Assembly (NCBI GenBank): GCA_903904765.1
Contig: CAIVEA010000420.1
Location: 1-10,635, forward strand
From: an uncultured Chloroflexota bacterium
Lineage (GTDB): Bacteria > Chloroflexota > Anaerolineae > Aggregatilineales > Phototrophicaceae
Length of the DNA stretch: 10,635 bases
Direction of reading: 5' to 3'
Shown: one piece after another, positions 1-6,637 of the stretch
Position numbering within the stretch: position 1 is the first letter of the stretch
How the letters are laid out: every line of letters starts with the position of its first letter
Notes under the pieces: generated by a model
Database searches by the model: none
Told to the model about the DNA's origin: nothing
The model's input: only the letters and a program-made list of their open reading frames with translations
Made by a program: the position numbers and the translations under genes

Positions 1-2508
1 ATCTTCAACTTTTTCCCGGATGTCACGCTCAACGGGCAACGGATTCGCACCGAAGCCAGCGAAGTGGCGGCGGACGGTTATGTGTGGGTGGGGACAATTG
101 CCGGTGATCCGTACAGTCAGGCGGTGCTGGCAGTGGGCGAGGGTGAGGTGGAAGGCTTCGTCAGCACCCGCGATGCGTTTTACCAGATCACCAGCGCCGG
201 AATTGTGCAGGTCGTCAACCAGATTGATCCGGCGATCTTCATCGCGCACGAGCAGGACGGCCTAGAACCGCCGCCCATTTCGGCGGAGGCGCTTGCTAAC
301 GCGGAGGTGGTGGCGGCCTCCACCACCGTGACCCAGATTGATCTGATGGTGGTGTATACCGCTAATGCCCGTGCCGAGCAGGGGGGGACAACCCCGACGG
401 AAAACGCGATTCAGGCGGCGTTGGCGGCGGCCAACCAAGCCTATTTGAACAGCGATGTGAATATCCGCCTGAAATTAGTCGGCATGGTGGAAGTGGATTA
501 CACCGAAGCGGGTTTGCGCAACGATCTTTACGCCATCAGGGATGGCACGGGTGCGCTTTCCGGCGTGGCGGCGCAGCGTGATGCGCTCGCTGCCGATCTG
601 GTGACGTTTGTGACCAGCCGAAACGATGCCGTAAACGGTGTGTGCGGAATCGGTTGGGTGATGTCTACGGTGACGACCGCTTTTGCTCCCAATGGCTATA
701 ACGCGGTACCATGGACATGTCTGACGGGGGGCATTCCGCTGGTGCACGAACTCGGTCACAACATGGGGTCGCAGCATGATGTGGCGAATGCGCCTTATGC
801 TGGCGCGTATGATTATTCTTACGGCTACCTCGATCCGCAGGGGCGCTTCCGCACCATCATGTCGTACCGCACCGCGTGTGCTTACCCCTGTCCGTTGGTC
901 AATTATTTCTCCAACCGCACCCGCACCCTCAACGGCTTGCCGATGGGGAATGCCAGCGCCGATAATGCGCTCTCGCTGAATAACACCGCTTCCACGGTGG
1001 CCGCTTTCCGTTCGGGCGGTTCCGTGTCCGTCACGCTCACGCCCACACCCGCCCTCGGCAGCGCCACCTTCACGCCCGTCCCCACCGCCACCGGAGTCCC
1101 TACCTGCACGGCGAATGTGGGCGCGGGGGATACTGACGCGCTCATCAGCGCCATCAACACTGCCAACAGCAATGGCGCGGATAATGATGTGATCTGTCTG
1201 GCGGTGGGCAGTACGTACAGTTTCAGCAGCGGAACCGATGTGGTCGTCGGTGACTATAGCTACGGGCCGGTTGCACTGCCAGTCATCAGCACCAGCATCA
1301 CCATCATCGGGAATGGCGCGACACTCACCCGCACGGGTTCCAATGAGTTCCGCTTCTTCTTCGTCAGAGGGGCTTCCGCGCAACTTTTCCTGAACGGATT
1401 GACCCTCAGCAACGGATACAATCCCAGTTTTAGTGTAGGCGGTGCGATCACGAACATTTACGGTACGCTGCAAATCACCCGCAGTAAGTTCATCAACAAT
1501 GTATCTAATTATGGCGGCGCACTGTTTAGCCGGGGGCCGCTGACCATCACTGAGAGCGAGTTCACGGGCAACAGCGGCTTTTATGGCGGCGCGATCATGA
1601 CAAGCAATCCTAATCCCGGTTCCTATTCGCTTTCGGCGGTCATCAACCGCACCTTGTTCTCGCAGAATATGGCTAATATGGGCAGTGCGATCTATACGGA
1701 ACAGATAGACAATACGGTGTCGGTTACGGGGTCGTGCTTCATTACCAACACCAACACGGCGATAGATAACGACATAGACTACCCTGCGCCGACGGTGAAC
1801 GCCATCAACAACTGGTGGAACTCGTCGGCGGGGCCTTCGGCAGGCGCGGTGCAAACGGGCGGTGATTTCGTGGGTAACGGGGTGGATTACATGCCCTTCG
1901 CCAATGCACAGATGGATTTTTGCGGGGTCGCCACGCCCACCCCCACCAATACCCCCGTGCCGCCGGTGACGCTGGTATCCCCGATCAATGGAAGCAGCAC
2001 GCCGCTGTTGCGTCCGGTGTTTCAATGGCAACCACAGGCGGGTGTGCTGGGGTATGAACTGCAATTGTCGTTAGGCATGCCGCCCACGACTACGGTCTAC
2101 AGCGGCCCGCTGGTGAGCTATACGCCGCCTGCGGATTTGGTTCAAGGACTGACTTATGCGTGGCGGGTGCGGGCGCAATATACGGATGGGCTGTATTCGC
2201 CCTACAGCAGCACGTATACGCTGGTGATCGCTTCGGGGGATTCTGCGCCGCCGCTGATGAACATGATGACCACGCACACCGTCACCCTGAGCTGGTCGCC
2301 GCTGGCGAACGTATCGGGTTACGAGGTGCAACTGGCGGCGGATGCGGCTTTCACCACAGGGGTACTCACCCAGTCGGTGGGCATTCAGTCCGAGATTACG
2401 CTCTCCGATGTGGCGAACGGCGTGTACTACTGGCGGGTGCGGGCGCTATCCGGCGCGACGGTGGGGGCATGGAGCGCAGTGCAGTCGTTCGTGGTTTATG
2501 TGCCATAG
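1..2508 (+). CDS. Secreted metzincin (reprolysin/M72-like) zinc metalloprotease with beta-helix and two FN3-like domains, 5' partial
   Basis: The frame is open from base 1, so the true start and any signal peptide lie upstream; the GTG at 64 is not a convincing start. Numbering from base 1 gives 835 residues. Residues 1-95 resemble the propeptide-like region of peptidyl-Asp/reprolysin-like proteases. Residues about 111-338 form the catalytic domain. HELGHNMGSQHD (residues 249-260, bases 745-780) is the metzincin HExxHxxGxxHD zinc site, with E250 as the expected catalytic base, and Met287 in IMSY (856-867) is the Met-turn. A Thr/Pro linker (338-368) leads to a right-handed beta-helix domain (about 369-640) with GGA-type rungs and a late NNWW motif. 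A second Thr/Pro linker follows, then two FN3-like domains (about 656-745 and 748-835) sharing a WRVRA strand. No LPXTG motif or membrane helix ends the protein, so it is probably released or held by an unknown means. Protease assignment is strong; substrate is unknown. Confidence 0.9.
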   Translation: MFNFFPDVTLNGQRIRTEASEVAADGYVWVGTIAGDPYSQAVLAVGEGEVEGFVSTRDAFYQITSAGIVQVVNQIDPAIFIAHEQDGLEPPPISAEALANAEVVAASTTVTQIDLMVVYTANARAEQGGTTPTENAIQAALAAANQAYLNSDVNIRLKLVGMVEVDYTEAGLRNDLYAIRDGTGALSGVAAQRDALAADLVTFVTSRNDAVNGVCGIGWVMSTVTTAFAPNGYNAVPWTCLTGGIPLVHELGHNMGSQHDVANAPYAGAYDYSYGYLDPQGRFRTIMSYRTACAYPCPLVNYFSNRTRTLNGLPMGNASADNALSLNNTASTVAAFRSGGSVSVTLTPTPALGSATFTPVPTATGVPTCTANVGAGDTDALISAINTANSNGADNDVICLAVGSTYSFSSGTDVVVGDYSYGPVALPVISTSITIIGNGATLTRTGSNEFRFFFVRGASAQLFLNGLTLSNGYNPSFSVGGAITNIYGTLQITRSKFINNVSNYGGALFSRGPLTITESEFTGNSGFYGGAIMTSNPNPGSYSLSAVINRTLFSQNMANMGSAIYTEQIDNTVSVTGSCFITNTNTAIDNDIDYPAPTVNAINNWWNSSAGPSAGAVQTGGDFVGNGVDYMPFANAQMDFCGVATPTPTNTPVPPVTLVSPINGSSTPLLRPVFQWQPQAGVLGYELQLSLGMPPTTTVYSGPLVSYTPPADLVQGLTYAWRVRAQYTDGLYSPYSSTYTLVIASGDSAPPLMNMMTTHTVTLSWSPLANVSGYEVQLAADAAFTTGVLTQSVGIQSEITLSDVANGVYYWRVRALSGATVGAWSAVQSFVVYVP

Positions 2509-2555
2509 GTTGGAAGTCGGTTAGAGTAGGGCAAACTCCCGATTGTTCATTTGGG

Positions 2556-2569
2556 GTATCTACAGATAC
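2556..2569. promoter_or_regulatory. Short perfect palindrome upstream of the TIR gene, possible operator
   Basis: GTATCT-AC-AGATAC is a perfect 6+6 inverted repeat with a 2-base centre, in the 112-bp gap between the protease stop and the TIR start. The centre is too tight for a good RNA hairpin, so a dimeric repressor site is the more natural reading. No confident promoter was found beside it: TTGTTC at 2543-2548 could be a poor -35. A palindrome this short can arise by chance. Confidence 0.25.
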
Positions 2570-2607
2570 ACTCAAGATTAGCGCATGCATTTCGTCAAGA
2601 ACCATCT

Positions 2608-2613
2608 GGGGAG
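2608..2613 (+). promoter_or_regulatory. Ribosome binding site that fixes the TIR gene start
   Basis: GGGGAG lies 7 bases before the ATG at 2621. The upstream in-frame ATG at 2585 has no comparable site, and starting there would add 12 residues ahead of the TIR beta-A strand, which normally sits at the N-terminus. The start at 2621 is therefore preferred. Confidence 0.7.
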
Positions 2614-2620
2614 TTTTCCC

Positions 2621-3736
2621 ATGCCGAGTATTTTCATCTCCTACCGCCGTTCGGACAGCATGGCTTACACCGGACGCATTTATGATCGCGTAGTCGCCGC
2701 ATTTGGCGAGAAGAACATCTTTAAGGATGTGGAAGATATTCCCGCCGGGATGGACTTCCGCGAGGTGCTGGACAGAGCTTTGACCGCTTCTGATGTGGTG
2801 CTGGTCATCATCGGGCAGCAGTGGTTGTATGTGTCGGATGATCGCGGCAAACGCCGACTGGCCGACCCGAACGATTTTGTGCGCCTCGAAGTGGAAACTG
2901 CGCTCTCTCGCAGCGATGTGCTGGTGATTCCGGTACTCATCAACAACGCAGCGATGCCCACCGCCGACCAACTCCCCGGTGGCTTGAAAGAACTGGCTTT
3001 CCGCAACAGCGTGGTCATCCGCGATGATCCCGATTTCAACCGCGACATCACCAAATTACTTCAAGCCATTCAGAACCGTGCCAAGAAGCCCAACCGCTTG
3101 CCGATGATTCTGGGCATCGTGGCGGTGCTGGCGATCCTCGCGCTGGCGGCGTGGTTGGTGTTGCCCGCCCTCACCAATCCCGATACGCCCGCCGCGACGG
3201 CTGTACCGACGGAAGCGGCGGTGGTTGCGTCCACCAGCACCCCTGCGCCGACGGATGTGCCGACAGAAGCGCCCACCGATGTGCCGACCAGCATACCGGA
3301 GGCCACCGCTGCGGAGGTCGCCCCGTCCGGTGAGCCGACAGTGGCCTACCCCGATGGTCGTCCGCTGGCGTTCTACTATGACAGCACCACCTTCCTCGTG
3401 CAGAATCCCGGCAGTAGCCCGGTTCCGTTCCTGCCGTTGAGCTTCGAGGCGCTGGGTGCGGATGGGCAGCCTTCTGGTGTGAGTTTCAGTGGCGCACGCT
3501 GGGACGAGAAGTATAAAGACCTGCTGCGCGCCAGTTGCGGCTCGATTGAACTGCCGTTGGCGACCAAGCACCTCGAACCGGCGGCCTGCACCCGCTATAA
3601 CGCCCGCATCAGCAGCGTGCCGGATGACCAGATTTTCTGGGTCAGCACAGCTTTCCGTGTGCTGTGGGATGGCACAGAAGTGGGGCGCTGCCAGCCGGAT
3701 GCCGGAACTTGCACCGTCAATATTCCGCCCGCCTAA
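2621..3736 (+). CDS. Membrane-anchored TIR domain protein with Thr/Pro linker and extracytoplasmic C-terminal domain
   Basis: The protein has 371 residues from the ATG preceded by GGGGAG. Residues 1-155 are a bacterial TIR domain: box 1 IFISYRRSD (4-12), FKDVEDIPAG (34-43), and FVRLEVETAL (86-95). E90 is the likely catalytic glutamate of TIR NADases, by position in the motif. A basic stretch (RAKKPNR, 153-159) precedes one membrane helix (about 161-183). By the positive-inside rule the TIR domain is cytoplasmic. A Pro/Thr/Ala linker (185-240) crosses the envelope to a C-terminal domain (about 245-371), probably beta-rich, with four cysteines (306, 323, 357, 364) that could form two disulphides. 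I cannot name this outer domain. Known TIR roles include NAD+ cleavage and signalling in phage defence, but no Thoeris-like or other partner gene is adjacent. The topology suggests an outside-in sensor; its function is inferred. Confidence 0.85.
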   Translation: MPSIFISYRRSDSMAYTGRIYDRVVAAFGEKNIFKDVEDIPAGMDFREVLDRALTASDVVLVIIGQQWLYVSDDRGKRRLADPNDFVRLEVETALSRSDVLVIPVLINNAAMPTADQLPGGLKELAFRNSVVIRDDPDFNRDITKLLQAIQNRAKKPNRLPMILGIVAVLAILALAAWLVLPALTNPDTPAATAVPTEAAVVASTSTPAPTDVPTEAPTDVPTSIPEATAAEVAPSGEPTVAYPDGRPLAFYYDSTTFLVQNPGSSPVPFLPLSFEALGADGQPSGVSFSGARWDEKYKDLLRASCGSIELPLATKHLEPAACTRYNARISSVPDDQIFWVSTAFRVLWDGTEVGRCQPDAGTCTVNIPPA

Positions 3737-3753
3737 CTGCCCCCCTGATTCGT

Positions 3754-3759
3754 TATAAT
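3754..3759 (+). promoter_or_regulatory. Possible -10 element (TATAAT) before the racemase-like gene
   Basis: A perfect TATAAT lies 17 bases after the TIR stop codon. No good -35 hexamer sits 16-18 bases upstream (bases there read gcctaa), and there is no TGn extension, so the call is tentative. If it is used, transcription would begin near 3765-3767, inside the left arm of the hairpin at 3760-3788. Confidence 0.35.
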
Positions 3760-3788
3760 CCTCCTGTTCGCGGCTTGCGAACGGGAGG
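3760..3788 (+). promoter_or_regulatory. 12-bp hairpin that contains the Shine-Dalgarno of the downstream gene
   Basis: The left arm CCTCCTGTTCGC (3760-3771) pairs with GCGAACGGGAGG (3777-3788) around the 5-base loop GGCTT. All 12 positions pair as RNA, one of them as a U-G wobble. A short CTTTT follows. The GGGAGG at the end of the right arm is also the Shine-Dalgarno for the ATG at 3797, with 8 bases between. The element could terminate TIR transcripts, hide the ribosome site on read-through RNA, or do both. The T-run is short for an intrinsic terminator. Confidence 0.6.
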
Positions 3789-3796
3789 CTTTTGAT

Positions 3797-4948
3797 ATGG
3801 TTCAACCGCTGGAGGGCGTGCGCGTCCTCGACCTCACCCGCCTGCTACCCGGTGGAATGCTGACGATGATGCTGACCGATCTGGGCGCGGATGTGCTGAA
3901 GATCGAAGACCCGAACGGAGGCGATTATGTGCGCTGGCTGCCGCCCCTGATAGACGGTCAGAGCGCCTTCTTCCGCATGAACAACCGCAATAAGCGTAGC
4001 CTGATTCTCGACCTCAAGCACCCGCAGGGGGTGGCGGTGTTACGCCGTCTGGCGGCGGGCGCGGATGTGCTGGTGGAGAGCTTCCGGCCGGGGGTGCTGG
4101 CGCGGTTGGGCTGCGGTCATGACGCGCTGCGGGCGGAGTTCCCGCGTTTGATTACCTGCGCCCTCTCCGGTTGGGGCGCGGACGGCCCGTATGCCCTGCG
4201 CGGCGGGCATGATGTGAATTATGCTGCGCTGACCGGTTTGCTGGGCGCGATGGAAACACCGCAGGTATTGGGCGGACAGATAGCGGATATGAGTGGCGCG
4301 ATGATGGCGCTGAATGCGATTCTGGCGGCACTGTTCCGGCGCGAACGCAGCGGCGAAGGCGCGTTTGTGGATGTTTCGCTGTTCGAGAGCGCCCTGCCTT
4401 TCGCGCTGTACTCGTGGACAGAATCGCTACTGACGGGTGCAGGCGGCGGGCAAGGTCGTTTGACGGGCGGGCAGGCTTACTACCGCGTGTACCGCACGGC
4501 GGACGGCGGTTCGATGGCGCTAGGGGCGCTGGAGCCAAAATTCTGGGAGGCGTTCTGCACGGCGGTTCACCGCCCCGACCTGCTCCCTGATTACCTTGCG
4601 CCGGAGAAGCAGGCCGGACTCCGCGCCGAACTAGAAGCCTTATTTGCGACCCGTTCCACCGCCGACTGGGTGGCGCTGCTGGATGGCGCGGACTGCTGCT
4701 GCGTATCCGTGCGCCCCGCATCGGCACTAGCGGATGACGCGCAGGTGCAGGCGCGAGGCATGGCGGGCGTGGGCGCGGATGGCGCGACATGGATGCGAAC
4801 GCCCATCCGCATGACTGGCCTCGATTTTCAACCGCAGGCCGTCCCCGGCTATGGCGAACATACTTGTGCCGCGCTGGGCGAGGCGGGTTACGCGCCGGAG
4901 GAGATCGAATCGCTGCTGGCGGCGGGCGTGGTACGACAAAGCGCCTGA
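3797..4948 (+). CDS. CaiB/BaiF family protein, alpha-methylacyl-CoA racemase-like
   Basis: At 383 residues this has the usual length for family III CoA-transferases and alpha-methylacyl-CoA racemases. The N-terminus (GVRVLDLTRLLPGG, then LGADVLKIEDP) is the typical CoA-binding Rossmann start. Three residues match the racemase catalytic set. H138-D139 lie in GGHDVNYAAL. D164 lies in ADMSG, the aspartate shared by the whole family. E246 lies in GALEPKFWEAF, close to the AMACR pattern. The family epimerises 2-methyl-branched acyl-CoAs through an enolate; related members transfer CoA between carboxylic acids. The His/Asp/Glu set favours racemase-type chemistry over transferase. The region near residue 296 reads CCCVSV where relatives usually have a Pro-Val-Leu segment, a local departure. 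The ATG at 3797 is chosen for its GGGAGG site 8 bases upstream. The neighbours do not reveal the substrate, and no CoA ligase or acyl-CoA dehydrogenase is nearby. Confidence 0.88.
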   Translation: MVQPLEGVRVLDLTRLLPGGMLTMMLTDLGADVLKIEDPNGGDYVRWLPPLIDGQSAFFRMNNRNKRSLILDLKHPQGVAVLRRLAAGADVLVESFRPGVLARLGCGHDALRAEFPRLITCALSGWGADGPYALRGGHDVNYAALTGLLGAMETPQVLGGQIADMSGAMMALNAILAALFRRERSGEGAFVDVSLFESALPFALYSWTESLLTGAGGGQGRLTGGQAYYRVYRTADGGSMALGALEPKFWEAFCTAVHRPDLLPDYLAPEKQAGLRAELEALFATRSTADWVALLDGADCCCVSVRPASALADDAQVQARGMAGVGADGATWMRTPIRMTGLDFQPQAVPGYGEHTCAALGEAGYAPEEIESLLAAGVVRQSA

Positions 4949-4985
4949 AGCGCGTCTACTGGGGTGGGAAGGGTGTTGAATTGTC

Positions 4986-5055
4986 TTTCGTAGGGACTGT
5001 CCGCCCCTACAGCCATCAAAATCGGGCGGACAACACAGGTGTTGTCCCTACGAAA
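4986..5055. repeat. Intergenic palindromic repeat with nested arms
   Basis: The outer arms TTTCGTAGGGAC (4986-4997) and GTCCCTACGAAA (5044-5055) are a perfect 12-bp inverted repeat. Immediately inside, TGTCCGCCC (4998-5006) and GGGCGGACA (5024-5032) form a perfect 9-bp pair. A small AACAC-AG-GTGTT hairpin (5032-5043) fills the right side and would compete for one base. The arrangement resembles REP- or MITE-like intergenic elements, with TGTCCGCCCCTAC typical in flavour, but no transposase or clear target duplication is visible. No open reading frame covers it convincingly. Confidence 0.65.
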
Positions 5056-5069
5056 CGTCCCGTTTTGCG

Positions 5070-5155
5070 CCCTTCGCCATAAGAGAGAAGGTAATTGATG
5101 GGGGGAATGCCTGCGGCACGCAAGCGTATATTCCCCTGACTAATTAGGGATGAGG
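5070..5155 (+). repeat. Two-hairpin interspersed repeat, copy 1
   Basis: This 86-bp stretch matches the reverse complement of 10246-10331 at roughly 80 percent, with two single-base indels. The 35-base core (5102-5136) differs from the other copy at only three positions. It folds as GGGGAAT (5102-5108) against ATTCCCC (5130-5136), with an outer TAATT (5092-5096) against AATTA (5142-5146). A decayed first hairpin, CCTTC against GAAGG, lies at 5071-5091. Together with the element at 4986-5055 it fills the gap between the racemase-like gene and the next gene. Confidence 0.75.
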
Positions 5156-5173
5156 GTTGGATAAGGTGGAGAA

Positions 5174-5530
5174 ATGGGGAATACCATGATCGTGAATACT
5201 GATGGAATCGCATTCGCCAAGCAACTGCTGGAACAGGGCTTGTACCGCTTGAGTACCCCGTGGCGCACAGTGCAGCCTTCCGAGACGGCGGCACGCAAAT
5301 TCTGGGAACAGCAGGGCGCGATGGATTATGCTCGCTGGCATCTGGCGCTCGATCCGGCACAACCGGAAGGGAGCAAGGAACGCTACCTGCTGCCGCTGGG
5401 GGACTTCAAAAGCATCCACCGCAGCGGCATCGTGGCAGCGCGGGATCGTGCCGAACGCGAGGGTGCTGCTGATGTGCGGCAGGCGGTGGAGGACATCCTC
5501 GACCTGTTTGACCGCATGAACGCTTGCTGA
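5174..5530 (+). CDS. Small protein of unknown function, coupled to the downstream propeller gene
   Basis: The protein has 118 residues, with no signal peptide and no membrane helix, so it is probably cytoplasmic. The central pattern runs W-H-L-A-L-D, then K-x-R-Y, P-L-G-D-F, H-R-S-G and A-A-x-x-R-A (about residues 54-93). It ends in an amphipathic helix. The pattern reminds me of a small conserved domain in uncharacterised bacterial and phage proteins, but I cannot name the family and assign no function. The ATG at 5174 has AAGGTGG just upstream. The ATG at 5186, four codons later, has GGGGA at short range and is an alternative start. The stop TGA overlaps the next ATG by one base (TGATG at 5528-5532), which implies translational coupling with the propeller protein. 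It begins just after two intergenic repeats, and no clear promoter was seen there. Confidence 0.75.
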   Translation: MGNTMIVNTDGIAFAKQLLEQGLYRLSTPWRTVQPSETAARKFWEQQGAMDYARWHLALDPAQPEGSKERYLLPLGDFKSIHRSGIVAARDRAEREGAADVRQAVEDILDLFDRMNAC

Positions 5531-6474
5531 TGCTGGCGCGAATGGTGGCACAGGTGGCGCTGGCGTTGCTGCTGCTGGGCGGGGCGTTGGCGCTGCTAAT
5601 GGTTGGCCTCGGCGGGTTGCTTCCCACCCGCGAACTGGCGCTGGACCCGCTGCTGTCGGGCAGCCGCGCTGTCGTGCTGTTGGATGCCAACCGCCTGTTG
5701 AGCGTGCCGATCACCCGCCCCGCCCGCAGCGACAGTTATAACCCTGTCTGGTCTGCCGATGGCGAGTGGTTGGCCTATATCAGCATCGAGCATGGCGAAC
5801 AGCAGGTGATGGTGGTCGCGCCCTTAGGCGGGGGTGCGCCACGCAGTCTGTATACCAGCCCTGTGGGCGATCGCAGCGGCGGGGCGGTGGCGTGGACGGC
5901 GGACGGGCGCAAGTTGGCCTTCACCGCTTCGCTGAACGGGTGGCAGATGATCTACACGCTACCCTTCGATGCGCCGCCACAGACTGCCCCCACGCAGGTT
6001 ACGGGCGGTCAAATCAACGCCTTCGCACCCTCGTGGTCAGCGGATGGGCGCGAACTAGCCTTTTCGTGGTCGCCCGCCGCCAATGCCGAGGTGTTCGCCG
6101 CCGATCTGGATGCGCTGCAACTGCCGATTACAGGCGATAGCGGCTTGAAGCGCCTGACGCAGATTCCCGCGCTGGATACCGCGCCGGCATGGTCGCCGGA
6201 TGGCAGTCTGATCGCCTTCACCACTGACCGTGACGACAACAGTGAAATTTACCTGATGGCCGCCGATGGCAGCAACCAGCGCCGCATGACGCGCAACGCT
6301 GCTATTGATACCAGCCCGTCGTGGTCGCCCGATGGACAATCGGTGTGGTTCGCTTCGAATCGTGGCGGCACATGGCAGGTGTACGCGCTGCGGGCGGATT
6401 GCCCCGGCGATTGCCCTGCCGAACGGGTATCACCGCTGACCGCCGATACCCGCCACGCCGTCTTGCGTCCATGA
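5530..6474 (+). CDS. Membrane-anchored TolB-like beta-propeller (PD40 repeat) protein
   Basis: The protein has 314 residues from the ATG that overlaps the previous stop codon. A TTG at 5524 would extend the frame, but the TGATG junction favours 5530. Residues about 6-30 are one hydrophobic helix acting as a signal anchor, which leaves the rest outside the membrane. Five PD40/WD40-like blades of the form W-S-x-D-G-x-x-L-A-F are visible, with their Trp at residues 74, 122, 169, 221 and 265 (spacing 44-52). Blade four continues into S-E-I-Y-L-M-A-A-D-G, the hallmark of TolB-type propellers. A late DCPGDC pair of cysteines could form a disulphide. Such propellers usually scaffold protein contacts at the envelope. 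It lacks the N-terminal alpha/beta domain of true TolB, and there are no Pal/TolA genes nearby, so it is not the Tol system protein. Confidence 0.85.
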   Translation: MLARMVAQVALALLLLGGALALLMVGLGGLLPTRELALDPLLSGSRAVVLLDANRLLSVPITRPARSDSYNPVWSADGEWLAYISIEHGEQQVMVVAPLGGGAPRSLYTSPVGDRSGGAVAWTADGRKLAFTASLNGWQMIYTLPFDAPPQTAPTQVTGGQINAFAPSWSADGRELAFSWSPAANAEVFAADLDALQLPITGDSGLKRLTQIPALDTAPAWSPDGSLIAFTTDRDDNSEIYLMAADGSNQRRMTRNAAIDTSPSWSPDGQSVWFASNRGGTWQVYALRADCPGDCPAERVSPLTADTRHAVLRP

Positions 6475-6637
6475 GAAATTCAACCTTCTAAACGTATTCA
6501 CAGCCTCATTTTCCCCTTCAGATCAGAAGTCCTCTGCGTTTTAATTCGTGATGCAATTGAGTAATGGTAGTTTCTTATCACATGATTATGACCTGCTATA
6601 ACGCCGCCTGCCGCGCAGCCGTTGAGAGGGAACGCCA
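6475..6637. other. Intergenic gap with promoter for the SH3b/RTX pair
   Basis: This 163-bp gap is visibly richer in A and T than its surroundings and holds no ORF of note. It contains the promoter described at 6575-6602 and the ribosome site AGAGGG (6625-6630). A CTTC/GAAG inverted repeat (6517-6530 region) followed by TTTT some bases later is too weak to be called a terminator. Confidence 0.5.
6575..6602 (+). promoter_or_regulatory. Extended -10 promoter upstream of the SH3b/RTX gene
   Basis: TATAAC at 6597-6602 is preceded by TGC, which gives an extended -10 (TGnTATAAC). TTATCA at 6575-6580, 16 bases upstream, matches four of six bases of the sigma-70 -35 consensus. It lies in the AT-richer gap, and the predicted start near 6608-6610 leaves a 5' leader of about 30 bases before the ATG. 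It is the best sigma-70-type promoter in the window and would drive the two overlapping genes at 6638-8340. Confidence 0.55.

Noticed and set aside
475..2064. A 529-codon open frame on the minus strand inside the protease gene
   Set aside because: It is antisense to a protein with clear catalytic motifs. Its translation is rich in Arg and His without domains, as expected of a shadow frame in GC-rich coding DNA.
2585..2620. Upstream ATG for the TIR gene
   Set aside because: It has no Shine-Dalgarno and adds residues unlike a TIR N-terminus; ATG 2621 has GGGGAG at ideal spacing.
3181..3310. Short tandem repeats (PTDVPTEAPTDVPTS) in the TIR gene as a DNA repeat array
   Set aside because: They are a low-complexity Pro/Thr protein linker with variable codons, not a DNA-level array or CRISPR.
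4152..4790. Minus-strand frame of 212 codons inside the racemase-like gene
   Set aside because: The product is Arg/Pro-rich low-complexity protein, and the plus strand encodes a well-conserved enzyme here.
2621..4948. A TIR-centred defence operon including the racemase-like gene
   Set aside because: The two genes are separated by a strong hairpin and a possible separate promoter, and CaiB/BaiF enzymes have no known link to TIR signalling.
5530..6474. TolB of the Tol-Pal system
   Set aside because: It has an uncleaved-type N-terminal helix, lacks the TolB N-terminal domain, and has no tol or pal neighbours; only the propeller is shared.
6517..6560. Possible intrinsic terminator after the propeller gene
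   Set aside because: The CTTC/GAAG stem is only 4 bp, and the TTTT lies too far from it.
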